DNA of 64,000 nucleotides from Brachionus manjavacas (lineage: Eukaryota > Rotifera > Eurotatoria > Ploima > Brachionidae). This document shows positions 49,401 through 59,289 of this stretch, in pieces. The notes below the pieces were generated by a model that made no database searches, had not been told where the DNA came from, and saw nothing but the letters and a program-made list of their open reading frames with translations. The position numbers and the translations under genes are program-made. Numbering within the stretch: the first letter of the stretch is position 1; the number at the start of each line of letters is the position of its first letter. The stretch spans positions 8,068,501 through 8,132,500 of the forward strand of contig JAHQIY010000004.1 in the NCBI GenBank assembly GCA_019054805.1. Reading direction: 5' to 3'.

Positions 49401-50368
49401 TGAAAAGTCACCAGCATTCACTTTATAAACAACTACGAAAGAGCTCACGGAAATGGAGATGCCATGGATAGAAGCAGGTGTATAAAAAAAACAAAAAATA
49501 TCCTACTCGATAAAAAGACTGAAGAAGAATAGAAAAAGTATTACATTATTTTTTTTGATTTAAATAAATGAAAAAATGTGAAAAAAAATTTTAACTTGCT
49601 TTTACACCAATGTAACAAAGCTTAAATTAAACAAAAAGAAATAAATTGAAATTTAAAAATTAACTTACCCGATAAAAAATTGAAGTAGACTTCTATTATA
49701 TTTTTCTTTATTAATTACATTAAAAAAAATATTTATTTCAATTTTTTTTGCGACAAAAATTTTTAAATCCTCTTTTAAAATTTTTTTCTCTTTGCTCCAG
49801 TGTAACAAAACTTTTCAATACTCTGGTAAAACAAACACAGAGAATTAAGTTAAAGAAAAAAGAAAATTAAAAAAATAAATTCCCCGAAGATAGAGAAAAT
49901 AAAAAAACGCATTCAATTTATATTGATAATGGGACTGAATTAAAATTTAAAAAATATCAAAGCTCAAATAATCTTATTAAGTCTTACCCCGTTTTTGAGC
50001 AAATAATAGTCTAATGAACGTCCATTATCAAGCCAAGTTCCTTTTGACGGATCACTATTTGCTATGAAAATACCATAATTTTCAGCTTAAAAAAACAAGC
50101 AAAACATGAATTTATTTTCATTATTAGAAATTAAAATTTTAAATTACAACTTACCATTAATGGAATTTGTTTCCGGTATTTTTTCCCTTATTATTTTAAG
50201 AGCGTCGAACACCAAAGTGCCCGGGTTAAATTGCAGGGTTTTAGCGATGTTCTGATCAACAAATCTGACTTTAATGGAGAGAAGAGTAGAAGCCGATGAA
50301 TTTGAGGCCGTCGACGTCGATATGGAAGACGGACTTGTAATTAATACTGGATTGCAGCTATTTTCCAT
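30896..50368 (-). CDS. TLN: Talin, complete gene in 13 coding exons
   Basis: Talin is the cytoskeletal adaptor that binds integrin beta tails through its FERM head and links them to F-actin and vinculin through a helical rod. The exons, in gene order, are 50155-50368, 49988-50085, 46289-46568, 45968-46235, 45345-45774, 43676-43752, 41798-43622, 36781-39649, 33303-34225, 33017-33250, 32596-32721, 31622-31657 and 30896-31468. All are bounded by GT and AG and all phases agree. The sum is 7,953 nt, or 2,650 residues against about 2,540 in vertebrates. The order is F0, F1, F2, F3, linker, rod bundles, I/LWEQ actin-binding domain, dimerisation helix. Differences from vertebrates are an N-terminal extension of about 30 residues, an acidic insert encoded by a 36-nt exon, and a Ser/Thr/Asn-rich C-terminal tail. 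It is encoded alone; the neighbours are unrelated. Confidence 0.96.
31622..31657 (-). CDS. TLN: Talin exon 12: 36-nt acidic micro-exon
   Basis: A short open segment of 12 codons, KNSDDDSDYDSQ, lies between a TTTTAAG acceptor and a GTTTGA donor, phase 0 on both sides. It fits between QGK of exon 11 and FKPINN of exon 13, where vertebrate talin has a 13-residue loop before DGQWSQ. It stands out by its GC and Asp codons in an otherwise AT-only intron. Skipping it would keep the frame, so it is a natural candidate for alternative splicing. No transcript evidence is available here. Confidence 0.7.
31658..32595 (-). other. Talin intron 11 (0.9 kb)
   Basis: From GTAATT to TTTAAG. It contains the 127-bp inverted repeat at 32034-32160 and lies directly upstream of the micro-exon. 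Confidence 0.75.
32034..32160. repeat. 127-bp inverted repeat (33-nt arms) in talin intron 11
   Basis: Positions 32034-32066 and 32128-32160 are reverse complements with 2 mismatches in 33. They share the cores TTTAATTTAATATC and AAGTCTTCAAAAACT. The 61-nt centre has an additional weak AAAGATT/AATCTTT pairing. No target-site duplication is evident. It may be a small MITE or simply a long hairpin in the intron. Confidence 0.75.
32596..32721 (-). CDS. TLN: Talin exon 11: upstream helix of R13
   Basis: The 42 codons read AVSENLNFDEQILEAAKS, VTNAAGVLIKAATTAQKE and LVTQGK, the helix that precedes the THATCH core and in vertebrate talin dampens actin binding. It is bounded by a TTAAAG acceptor and a GTAATT donor, phase 0 on both sides. 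Confidence 0.93.
33017..33250 (-). CDS. TLN: Talin exon 10: end of R12
   Basis: It encodes IFSKATGSDFKQNLIGYSKN, then SDWTDPEDPTVIAENELLSA and AAIAIESAAKKISNLKPRE. The WxDPEDPTVIAENELL block is a talin hallmark. It ends EQEQ in phase 0 at GTAAAA. Confidence 0.95.
33303..34225 (-). CDS. TLN: Talin exon 9: end of R10 to R12
   Basis: After the acceptor ATTAG it reads TQACISAGNALNGVLADLNT and VIMFATAGTLKSE, one of the most conserved talin segments. HRELILRSAKMLVEDTKSLV, VKLGAASLGSDQPDAQVLLI, LLKTVKTVEDEAQRGTRALE and ATKQITMATSKSVGAANSQR follow. It ends LLECIQA in phase 0 at GTATGA, before a 52-bp intron. Confidence 0.95.
34226..36780 (-). other. Talin intron 8 (2.6 kb)
   Basis: AT-rich intron from GTAAGA to ATTAG. 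The short frame near 35.9 kb on the plus strand has no recognisable features. Nothing else is seen. Confidence 0.85.
36781..39649 (-). CDS. TLN: Talin exon 8: rod bundles R5 to R10
   Basis: One 2.9-kb exon encodes about 956 residues. It starts AQEVCGSFESDAMIDSI, equivalent to vertebrate AQEACGPLE, and contains LRPLPGETLEICEAQL, YECVNCLPGQKDIDD, AKRHFVQSAKQVANATAFFV, ISDSIKRLATGIREKAP and CEQALDVLDKC. The five-helix bundle order, including the R7/R8 insertion region, appears intact. It ends AFKTSAKG in phase 1 at GTAAGA. Confidence 0.95.
39650..41797 (-). other. Talin intron 7 (2.1 kb) containing a MITE
   Basis: From GTAGGC to TTTAAG. Besides the MITE at 41319-41751, it contains an ATT repeat near 40650-40670 and otherwise plain AT-rich sequence. 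Confidence 0.85.
41319..41751. mobile_element. MITE with TA target duplication in talin intron 7
   Basis: The left end reads CCGTAAATCCTTGCAAATTA and the right end, reverse-complemented, reads CCCTAAATCCTTGCAAATTA. The inverted repeats continue to ATCCATG with one inserted base. Both ends are flanked directly by TA (41317-41318 and 41752-41753), the target duplication of Tc1/mariner-type elements. The 433 bp contain no ORF, so it would depend on a transposase elsewhere. It lies just inside the intron that follows the exon ending at 41798. Confidence 0.8.
41798..43622 (-). CDS. TLN: Talin exon 7: linker and rod bundles R1 to R4
   Basis: It starts with ATIIQINKPNM in the linker. The linker-to-rod transition LISTIQTARNSIAHAQ follows, then helical bundles rich in Ala, Ser and hydrophobic residues. 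Diagnostic blocks are TQCALSTSQLVSCTKVC, MIRQAKNLAVATTELINS and LLLAAKLLAEATSKIVETAK, which align with talin R2-R3 where vinculin-binding helices lie. It ends LNELKTCIVK in phase 0 at GTAGGC. A MITE has inserted 46 bp beyond this donor. Confidence 0.95.
43676..43752 (-). CDS. TLN: Talin exon 6: start of the head-rod linker
   Basis: This short exon of 77 nt reads KKSKEYNGFDAEEESPMIEE and then VIAPSK. It matches the vertebrate KKSKDHFGLEGDEESTMLED segment directly after F3 and keeps the acidic character. It is followed by a 53-bp intron (GTAACA to ATATAG). Confidence 0.92.
43753..45344 (-). other. Talin intron 5 (1.6 kb)
   Basis: From GTTGGT to TATAG. AT-rich, nothing recognisable. Confidence 0.85.
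45345..45774 (-). CDS. TLN: Talin exon 5: end of F2 and the F3 PTB-like integrin-binding domain
   Basis: LKELVPKEYVKIKG closes F2. F3 follows with RSLKTYGVTFFLVKEKMKGK, LVARLLGITKESI, VKKWAASPNTFTLDFGD and YYSMQTSEGEHIARLISGYI. The integrin-contacting WAASP block and the lysines of the membrane-binding KEKMKGK segment are kept. The exon ends DIILKK in phase 0 at GTTGGT. Confidence 0.95.
45968..46235 (-). CDS. TLN: Talin exon 4: F2 domain
   Basis: It is joined over a 53-bp intron and reads IAWLDHSKTLRQQ, then KRKFFFSDKNIDTRDPIQLN and LLYVQCRDAILKGSHP. These blocks are almost invariant in talin F2, including the SRDP-type turn. It ends in GHGLE, phase 2, before GTAAGA. Confidence 0.94.
46289..46568 (-). 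CDS. TLN: Talin exon 3: F1 domain with basic loop
   Basis: It begins DTIDYCNKFRKLNIKILDGE, the F0-F1 junction, and continues with VDDSQTVGQLMINICSQLGI and EYSLI. The Lys/Glu-rich stretch that follows (KEKYQTIKKDRSLHRDHKKM) corresponds to the positively charged F1 loop that contacts acidic phospholipids in vertebrate talin. It ends KKLHTDDD in phase 1 at GTAATA. Confidence 0.94.
46569..49987 (-). other. Talin intron 2 (3.4 kb)
   Basis: The largest intron of the gene, from GTAAGA to a run of T and AAG. Apart from the palindromic cluster at 48417-48491 I see only AT-rich sequence and no embedded ORF with protein-like composition. Confidence 0.85.
48417..48491. repeat. Palindromic cluster in talin intron 2
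   Basis: GTGATCAC at 48421-48428 recurs at 48458-48465, and between them CATGTG and CACATATTATGTG lie around TCGC, giving an imperfect hairpin. An outer TTTCGTGA at 48417-48424 pairs with TCACGAAA near 48487. No function can be assigned. Confidence 0.5.
49988..50085 (-). CDS. TLN: Talin exon 2: second half of F0
   Basis: Too short for ORF finding but clear: AENYGIFIANSDPSKGTWLD followed by RSLDYYLLKNG matches the end of talin F0. It is preceded by a 69-bp intron with a TTTAAG acceptor and followed by GTAAGA. The exon ends in phase 0, and the next intron is the largest of the gene (3,419 bp). Confidence 0.93.
50155..50368 (-). CDS. TLN: Talin exon 1: N-terminal extension and first half of F0
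   Basis: The start is the ATG of MENSCNP; upstream in the same frame only TTG codons are available. About 30 Ser/Thr-rich residues precede LLSIKVRFVDQNIAKTLQFN, the first strands of the ubiquitin-like F0 domain. TLVFDALKIIREKIPE is its helix, as in vertebrate talin. The exon ends in phase 1 before GTAAGT. Vertebrate talin starts almost directly at F0, so the N-terminal tail is an addition. Confidence 0.93.
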
Positions 50369-50589
50369 ATCAAACAAACGTCATAGAATCAAAATTTAAA
50401 ATATTCTTTCGTGTCTAAACTTATATTTAAAAAAAGCTATAATTAAGGAAGTATTATAAAGATTAGTCTTTAAATTAAGAATTATAAATGCAATTTCCGA
50501 CGCTAAAATCTCTAATAAAAGCATCCTTTTATCCTCGTTACATGTTTGCTTAAACAATAAAATCTAATAAATGCAAATAGAGTCAAATA

Positions 50590-50890
50590 ATTTCATTTGA
50601 GACACGTCAGTATACAAAATTTCCCAGCTTTAATTAGTTTTACGAGGAAATGGCTTGTGTGCATGCGCCATCAAAATTATTAGTCTCAATCGATTTGTTT
50701 ACAAGTTGTTGTTGGGCTAAAGTCTCTTTTAAATCTCTTTTAAATCGCTCTAATTTAAACTAATTGAATTTAATTAAATTAGTTTAAAATCCTTGCTTCC
50801 AAATCTGCAGCAAACCGCTCTCTTAACAAAACTCTTATCTCTCTCTCTCGTTTTAAACTTTCTTTATCTAAGATTCGCAGAAAATTATGC
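50590..50890 (-). promoter_or_regulatory. Putative talin promoter or 5' leader region
   Basis: The 300 bp beginning about 220 bp upstream of the talin start codon are less AT-rich. They contain GTGTGCATGCGCC, AGACACGTCAG and, further out, a CT tract at about 50838. These resemble promoter sequence by composition and position only; no TATA box or start site can be assigned. A non-coding first exon may lie here. Confidence 0.3.
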
Positions 50891-53800
50891 TTCTGTTCTT
50901 GGCATTCTTATCAGAGTGACATATATTGATTTTAGCTTATTTAAATGGAAATATGAGACTAGAAAGCATATTTTTTTTTTTCTTATTTTATCAAAAAAAA
51001 TTGAATTGAAAAAGATGTCCTGCTATAACTCAGTCAACAAAAAATTAAAAATATTCAAAATTCCTGCATTTATTGTTCATTTTTTAAAGAAAATGTAAAG
51101 ATCGTGTAAAGATGTTTTAGCTTGAAAAAAAATTTATTTATCTTTTACGAAACCAAAATGTTTTAAAGAATTAATAAAAAAGTTTTTAAGAAAAATAAAT
51201 AAATATTTTGTTAAAAATAGCTGAAAAATAATGAATTTTTTTTATGATATTTTCTGAAAAAGACTTCAATTAAACTTCTCTAATCCAAAGATCAACAATT
51301 CGAATTTGAACAGAGAGGTTTTTCCATGTAAAACACATTGACATTACCCTCTTTAGCCCAAAATTCCTTATTTCGGTGATTCAAATAAATTTTTTCAAAT
51401 AAGCTTAATTTTAATCTGAAAATTAAACAATTTTTTTTTTAATTTTTAAAAATAAATTGATCCGTTTGGATTTAAACATTAATAAAGTAAAAAAAATAAA
51501 TAATTTTTTTTAAGATAAAGCCTGATTTTGTATTATTTTGTGGATTATATCCGAAAGAATTCGTTGATGTAATAGACCGTAATAGAAACAACATTAAATA
51601 TAATTAATATAATAAATTGTCTTTCTTTTAAAACTTTGATGGTTTAAAATAATTCAGAAAGACAAGAATAACTAAATTAAAGAGATTTACATTAAATTAT
51701 CTTTCAAAAATCTCTGAAGATTAATTAGAGAAAATTTTTCCAAAAGCCTAAAAAAACGATCAAAAAAAATCTTTAAAAATTCTTGAAATATTGTTGAATA
51801 TAGTCCACAAAAATATCTGAAAAATATTTTCTGTATTTTAAGGGCTATCAAAAAGATCCTAATCATATGTTAAACATTAAGCATTTTACGGAACTAAATT
51901 GAAACGAACTTCAAAACACCAGCTTTCAGTTTTCTAACTTTTACCATTCTTGCCGATATTTTCAAAAAGTTTAAATTTAAATAAAATTTATAAATTATTT
52001 TATTTTTGAAGGAAATTTTCTTTTTTAAGCTTTACCGTTCTTGCTGTTAATTTGAATAAAATCAATTTAAAAAGAAAATTAAAAAATTAGTTAAACAAAA
52101 TTTAGAAATGAATGCTTAAAAAATATTCTTTACCATTTTTTGAAATTTTATGAAAAATTTTAATTTCCCAATTTAACCATTTTTTATTAAACCAGAATTA
52201 ATTATTTTTTATAACTTAAAATAAATAAACTAAAAATATTTTGATTTAAATTTTTTACATAAATAATCATTCGAGCAAGTTGCTCAAGTAAGTTGCGCTT
52301 TCTCGAGTTAGTTTTTTTAGAAAATTTAGAAAATGAAAAAAAAAAGTTATATATTTAACTCCTTAAGTCCAAGCTCTGGTCAAAAATGGGCCAAAATTCC
52401 TAATTTTACATCTGATCGACCATTGACGTTTAATTAATTTCTATTAAAGCTTGGACTGATAGCATAATTTTTCTTAAATATTATTTATAATTGGCATTTA
52501 GAACTTAATTTGTTTTTGAGAAATTTTGGTGAATTTTCCAAAAATACTGGTAAAAATAAATAAATTGCTATTTCTAAATGCTATAAATTCTCGAAATCCT
52601 GCGAGATACGAACCTTATCTACATATGTTCAGCAAATTATTCCATCGTAATTTAATCCTAAATCTCGTAATAGATAATTTTAAAAGTAATCAATTTGGCC
52701 CTTGGCACTCTTTATCTATTTAGACCATTTAGCTTTTTCAACAGTGAGTCGGAAATAAGACGCTAAAAATGATGGATTATGATTCACTTGATTTAAACTA
52801 TAATTTATAATAAACCTAGAAATCTATTTAAATCTGGCTTGATTTCCTGTTAAGAATCTAAACTTCAAATGATTTATAAGAGCTGAGTAAAACAATCGTT
52901 TTACTAAACCAAGATGTTTCTTAATTATGCCTCAAATGGTTTAGCTACAAAATTAAGCAAAAAATGCGCTTCTCCTGTTTTTGTGGGAGGGTGCCGATTT
53001 TGGAACGTACAAAAAGCCATTTTTTATGTTCATCTCTTAAATTACCTTCAGATACTTGAGTTTCTTTTTTGAATGATTTTTTTGTTGACTAAAATTATGC
53101 TCGCGAAGTTATTTCTGATCGAGCTCTGAGCGTTGCCTTTTTACTAAAATGGATCTACGCGATGAGATAAAAATAAGCACCATTTTCATTAATCCAACTT
53201 TTGATCAAAACTAGGAAAAACGTTGATAAATTTAAATCTTTTTTAACATGGTACCAAAAATAGGAAAAAAGTAAGCAATCATTCATTACCAATTGAAATG
53301 TCTTCAGTTTGACAACTCAAAAAAAACTCTGAAAATATTTTAATCAAAAAATTTGACATTTAAAATTGAAAAATATTAAAATTAAATTTAAAAAAAAAAG
53401 AAAAAACCTTCTAAATTTTTGCAATTAAACTTGAATTATTCATTGCTAATTCTTATCTAAATTAGCTGAATTGTTTAGAAAAAATTAGTAATATGTTAAA
53501 GAATTTGGAAATTTTAATCACCGACTAAAAGTCTTATCTAACTTTTTAGGTAAGCCTAGAAGAGAAAAAAAGCACCACAAGATTCACAAAATAATTAGGC
53601 GCGCTTGCTCCAACACCAGGTCATCGCTTCTCATAATATTGAGTTTACCGCTTATTCGGCGCATTCTCCTTACTTGAACTATATCGTTATATTTAACATT
53701 TTAGCAACAACAAAAAAGAATAATTCAAATCATTCAGGTTAAGCAAAAAATAAAATATTTATGAATGCAAGCTAAATTCGAGCATATTTTATTAGTCCGA

Positions 53801-55110
53801 GAATGACCAAGTAATGCGAATTTATTTCAAATGAACTTAAGCTATTTCAAAAAAAATCCATAATTTCAATTATTAACATATTTATGAACATTCGAGCTCA
53901 GATGGTTAGTGTTAAAAGTATTAGCATAAAATAGGCTAAGAAATGCGAATCTAAGCCAAGAGAAGGCTACCACTTATCAATCAAAATAAAGACTTTGAAA
54001 CTTTCCGTCAGAATCATTTCACTTGACCATTGATCCAAACTAGTTTAAATTATTTTCAAAAGCAATTCTTTTTTTCATCCTAAATAGTTCTTTTCTTAAC
54101 GAAAAAGTAAAATAACTTGCAGCAGTAATCAAAGTTTTTAATTAAATAAATAGAATATTTCAAAATTTGCCTCTACCGCGAGATCTGCACTGAACTTTCA
54201 TTAATTGCTCTCTCTCAGTCCATCGCTGAAATCAATATTTAATTTAAGATTTTTTAAATTAGCGATAAATTGAAGCTAAGCAATCATAGTTTACCTTGGA
54301 GAATTCTTGGTTTTAAGAAAAGCTGTGACATGAGAACGCAAACTCAAAGAATGTTAAAAGTAGAATTTAACTTTTAAACTAACCTGGAGCATTGCATCAA
54401 AAACTTAAATATATATTTAATTTAAAAAAAAAACAATATTTTTGAATAAAAATTTAATTAAGTGAATTTTCACAACATGTTCTATTTATGATAAATTAAA
54501 AATCACAAAAACATAAATCTTATTTACCTTAAAATTGATTTTTTTTCGAATTTTTTACTAAATAAATATTTTTTCTAAATTTCAATATTATCGATTTTGA
54601 AATCGGTCATATGTTCGGCTCAAACATACAAACTAAACGAACTCTAAAAAAATTTTATTAAAAATTAAGAAAACGCATCTTACTGTAGGCCGGTACCTTT
54701 TCTAAATTCCATCGAGTTCTAATCTAATTCTTTTCTGGTCAAAACCTGGTAGAAAAAAATAAGACCTAAAAGTGGATTCATAGAGAATTAGTCTTTTTAA
54801 TTTGATTTTTTTTGATTTTTTTTGAACCTTTATTTTTGTTATTGAAAATTAAATTAATATGTCATTTTTATGGAAGTTAATTAGAGATTAAAATAAACCT
54901 TGCAGATAATCTTTTTGATGCTTACATTAGCTCTTGGGCCCGTCTTTCCAATCTTCTCGTTGGACTGTATCAGCTATTTATGCTCCTTCTTTACTTAAAC
55001 GCTCATGGTCAAGTTAAATAACTTATCTAGTGATATTGACAAAGATATAGCGATATCAGAATAGTTCCTTATTTATTTAAAATTTTAGAGGAACCATTAC
55101 CCTGTTCATC

Positions 55111-55185
55111 AAGCAATCATTTTTGCTTTAAAATCATTAACTGTAGGTGTTTCAACTAGTTCAAATGAAATAAGTTCCAGAAATT
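55111..55185 (-). mobile_element. Possible reverse-transcriptase C-terminal fragment
   Basis: The minus strand reads ELVETPTVNDFKAKMIA and then a stop, resembling the end of CR1/L2 reverse transcriptases, where a Val-rich turn precedes a VNxFKxxL segment. In a neighbouring frame FWNLF stands where WNxLP is expected, so a frameshift is implied. Short and weak. Confidence 0.35.
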
Positions 55186-55704
55186 TCTAAAAGATTGATC
55201 TTTTTTATATAATGAAAATGATGAAAATAAATAATTTAAGAGGAAAAGAAAATTTATCAAATAGTAAAGGAAAATTTCGATTTTATTCTACAATTTTTAC
55301 ACTAAGCCAAAAAAGTTAGTGTAAAATTTCTGATCGAATGGTTTTAAAATAAAGCCGAAGCTTTTGAAAAGAAAAAAAAATGAAATAATAAAATATGGTT
55401 TAATAAAATAAAATATTAAAAATTTGAAAAATAAAAAACATTGTCATACTTTTTCGGAAAGAGCTTATAATTTGTACTTTTATTCGAAGCCAAAATACCT
55501 AACAAAAGAATGGCAATTAGGAATAATCGAAAAAGGATTCTTATAACTGACGAGTATATGTTTGTAAATATAAAAGTTTGAAATGGATACAATTTTTTTA
55601 TAATATTTTTTTTCACTATTTTATCAAAAATTATATTATTCAAGTGATATTTGTATTAAGTGTTCAAGGCAGCCATACACCAACCTATTTCCTATGGCCA
55701 CTGT

Positions 55705-55785
55705 AACGCAGCTACCATAGACGGCTTCCTTAGTAAGTCGTCTCCGCAAGCCTGCTTGCTGAAGCTTATTATTATTATTATTTTA
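55705..55785 (+). repeat. Retrotransposon 3' UTR fragment ending in an ATT repeat
   Basis: GCAGCTACCATAGACGGCTT, CCTTAGTAAGTCGTCTCCGC, AAGC and then CTGAAGC and ATT repeats. The end of the element at 59925-60001 has the same order: GAGCTACCATAGAAGTCTTC, TTAGTGAGACTTATCCGCAA, GCAGTAGC and ATT-rich sequence. The shared segment defines the 3' UTR of one non-LTR family. Confidence 0.65.
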
Positions 55786-56361
55786 ATTTGATTGAGTTCT
55801 TGATTAAAAGTAAAACTGTTCATCTTTATTATATAAGATAATCTAAAAAGTTGTAGGAGGACTGAGTATTTACATTTCATTTGTTTTCAGCCTTGTGGAG
55901 GAATATAATACAAAACAGGTCTCGAATAAAGATTTATCCTATTGGAGTAAATGCTATTTTACTATTTATTCTTACCTGAACCGTTCAGTTCTTAAATATG
56001 TTCCACTCATTTCAATTTTTCTTTTTTTAAAAAAATTATTTTTATATCTTTCGTACTTTAATTTTTTATTTTTATTTAACACTAGAAGACCTTCACTTTT
56101 AAAAGTTAAATTAAAAAGAAAGACACAACAAAAAATGATTAATATCAAAAAATTAGTATAAATTTTTTCCTTAGATTCAATAATTTCTAAAATATTTGAA
56201 AAAATTAATTATTTTTAAATTCATTATAAGAAAAAATTCATTAAAAAGTTTTTTAGACTTCTCGGGTCTTAATAGTTAAAAAAAAGGATCTTCTAGTGTT
56301 AATCTAATGGAACTTTGGCCGGGCACAAATACAATAATAGATAAAAAATAAAGAGTGGGTT

Positions 56362-56602
56362 TTTAAAATATTGAACGGTCCTGGTCTAGCGGACTGGCAC
56401 AGTCCGAATAAATTGGTGAGTTCATTGACAATTGAGGGTCTTACAAGAAACTTTGAAGGAGAAAAATATAGATAGGCAAAAAATAATACAAGGATAAGTC
56501 AAAGGGAGCATTTCTTGTTTAAAAGAGTGGTTGAAAATTGGAATCTAGTTGAATTTGATCCTCATCATATTATCCATCAGAAAATATATCAAACTATTAG
56601 AT
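56362..56602 (+). mobile_element. Reverse-transcriptase C-terminal relic
   Basis: The frame reads FKILNGPGLADWHSPNKLV, LTIEGLTRNFEGEKYR, an in-frame TAG, then ISQREHFLFKRVVENWNLVE. FKILNG, the TRGH-like TRNF and RxxFFxxRVVxxWN are the expected C-terminal landmarks of CR1/L2-type elements. The copy is truncated at the 5' end and interrupted by at least one stop. Confidence 0.72.
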
Positions 56603-58343
56603 AATTTTTTCGATATTTTTAAACTAATTGAAAATAAAGATTCTGAAAATTTTGAAATTATTTTTATATCTTAACTACCAAGGTATTTTGTAGCAATGAC
56701 TAAATACTACTCAGTTTTACTTAGACTAGATTTTTTCATGAACTTTATAAGGTAAAGTTTTTAATCATCAATTTTTTTTGGAGTAAAATAAAAAAATTCT
56801 AAGAAGTTTACCAAGCTTAGAAAAAGTCTAAGTAAATATTTGAATTAACATTAATGATAGAAAAAAATTAACAGATAGAAAATAAAAGTAACTGTGATAA
56901 AGAGAAATAGAAGCTATAAATTTGATCAGTTAAGAAATTTTATCAATTAAATATTGGCAATTTAAAAAAAAAAAGTAAATGAACTAAAGTAAGCTTAATA
57001 AAAACATTAAAAAGCTCATTTTTCCGAAAAAATGATTTATTTGAAATTAAGAATTTATTAATTTAAAATAAAAAATAAAAAAATTCTTCTTCAATATTAA
57101 ATTTAATTCACTTGACTTAACTTGAGCATTAGGCTAAATGAATATTGCATTAATCTCAATCTAATCTAATTCTAAAATCTCGAACTTATTTCGGATAGAC
57201 TCACATTTTCATCAACGATTAATGAGTTTATCTTTATTTAAATATATAATTGATCTTGGTATCTAAAAATATTTTTTGTTTAACTTGTTTGCCGAGTTAA
57301 TAAATCAGTCCGAGAATTTGTTGTGGCATTTAAATCTGACTAAAGTTCAGTAGGTAAATCATGAATTTTCTTAATAAAGAATTTAAATAGTTATTTAAAA
57401 AATAATAAATAGGTCGATTCTGTTTAAAAAGACCTAGAATAATCCAAACAATCGTTTAGAAAATTTTTGATTTTTCCTATTCTTAAAAAATCAATCAAAT
57501 AAACTAAAACATCTAATGCTCACAAATCAAGTACTTTCCGAAACCGATCTTATCATGAGTATAATTTATGCTTTCAATTAACTCACTAGAAGTTTTTTAA
57601 GTAGCAAGATGTTTGAATTGATTCGAGTCAAAAAAGTTCTGAAAGTGTTTAAATATTGAACATTAGTCATCAAAAAATTCAAAAAGTACATAAAAAAGTT
57701 TAAAATATTAAAACGTACTCATTACTTCACTTATACACGATTATATTGATGTTTTTGTTGAAAGCTCAATAAGTTATGAACTTAAATCCCTCCTTTGAAA
57801 GGTTTCAAATGAGCTATTCTGGCTATTCCAATGGACAACTATTTTTCTGTAACATCCAATTTCTCTTTCAACTTCTAAAGTCATTTTATTAATTTAATAT
57901 TATTTTTATGGAAACTTTTTTTAAAATTTATAATAATAATGGCTAAAGCAGTTTAATTAATCAAAGGCCATTTTTTTAAATCTTAAATAAGCTAAATAAA
58001 AAAATAAAAAAATTCAAACAAAAAAAAAGTGGATTACGAATTACAAAAATTATCTTGTGTAATATTTCGAAATTAATGTATGAGAAAACAGTGGTGATTT
58101 AATACAAGGATTTAAAATATTTTTAGTTAATTTCCGTGATTTAAATAATCCTAAATGAAAAAATTCACGAATTTAGTGTAATCTACATGAAATATCGTAA
58201 AATTATGTCAAATTACCGAAATCAAGTAAATAAAAATTAACCGGAATTTTTCGAAAAAAATCTTTATTCTTTTATCCTTTTTTTAAATTGGTAAATTTTA
58301 CTAAAAAAAATTGGTTAAATTTATTTTTTGCTATAAGCTTACG

Positions 58344-58683
58344 CAGAAAATTACAAAAAACATCGGAAGATTATAATCAAATTTTGTTCTTAATTATTAT
58401 TATAAATAAAAGTCTTTATAAATCGAATTTTGTAAAAAAAATTAATTTTTGTTTTTTGGTCGTTCTCCTTTTAGGCTGATAGCAGTTTTTTTCCACGACT
58501 CTTTAATAGTCAACCTCTAAGAACAAATTCTAGTAAGTCATCTAAGTAAAATAAATTAATATATTTTTATATGTTTTAAATTTAGTTCTTACTTCTAATT
58601 TCAAGCATCAAACAAGGACAATTTTTGTTGTAGTTTAAATTTGAATAAAATCTTCCGATGTTTTATGGTTTTTTTCTCTTTTA
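58344..58683. repeat. Inverted-repeat (foldback-like) structure
   Basis: The arm at 58344-58385 and the arm at 58634-58683 are imperfect reverse complements around a perfect 13-bp core, ACATCGGAAGATT (58360-58372) and AATCTTCCGATGT (58649-58661). Weaker complementarity seems to extend outward to about 58270 and 58790 through repeated GGTAAATTTT-like motifs and AAATTGG/CCAATTT. The central 250 bp is AT-rich. No TA or other target duplication could be fixed. Confidence 0.6.
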
Positions 58684-59289
58684 ACGTAAAATTTACGAAA
58701 AATTTACCTTTTTGTTTACGAAAATTTACCAAATTTTACAAAAAAAAAATCCAATTTTTTCAAATTTATCAAAAAAAAAAATTAAAAGATTAAAATTTTA
58801 TAATGTGTTTGAATTCTTAACTAAATTTAATTTTTTAAATGAGAAATGCTCAATTTTCGAAATTATTTTTTCACCTAGATAACTTCTTTTTTGAAATTTA
58901 GATTTTAAACTTAATGGCTTGGATAAAAAAATTTATAAACTCGGTATCTGATTTTTAGAAGAAAAATTGATAAGAGAATTTTAATAAAGATAAACTAAAA
59001 ATGAATGTGTCTGTGATAAAGCGACATCCCTGTCGATATCCCTGGTTTGCTTAATTATCAACCAGTTAAGTTATCAGAGAACATAAGAAGGTGCTGAAAT
59101 GCTTTAAAATGTTTTAAGGTACATTTTCGTAAGGATTTAGAATAAAAAAAGAGACGCTGTTAAATTTGATTTAAGCTAAATTTAAGCTTTTCAAATAAGA
59201 TAATTATAATAAATAGTTTTATTTTTTAAAAAAGAAAAAATAATCCTTTTAAATTTCTCACATTTAAAAATCTTTCTCAAAATTTATAG

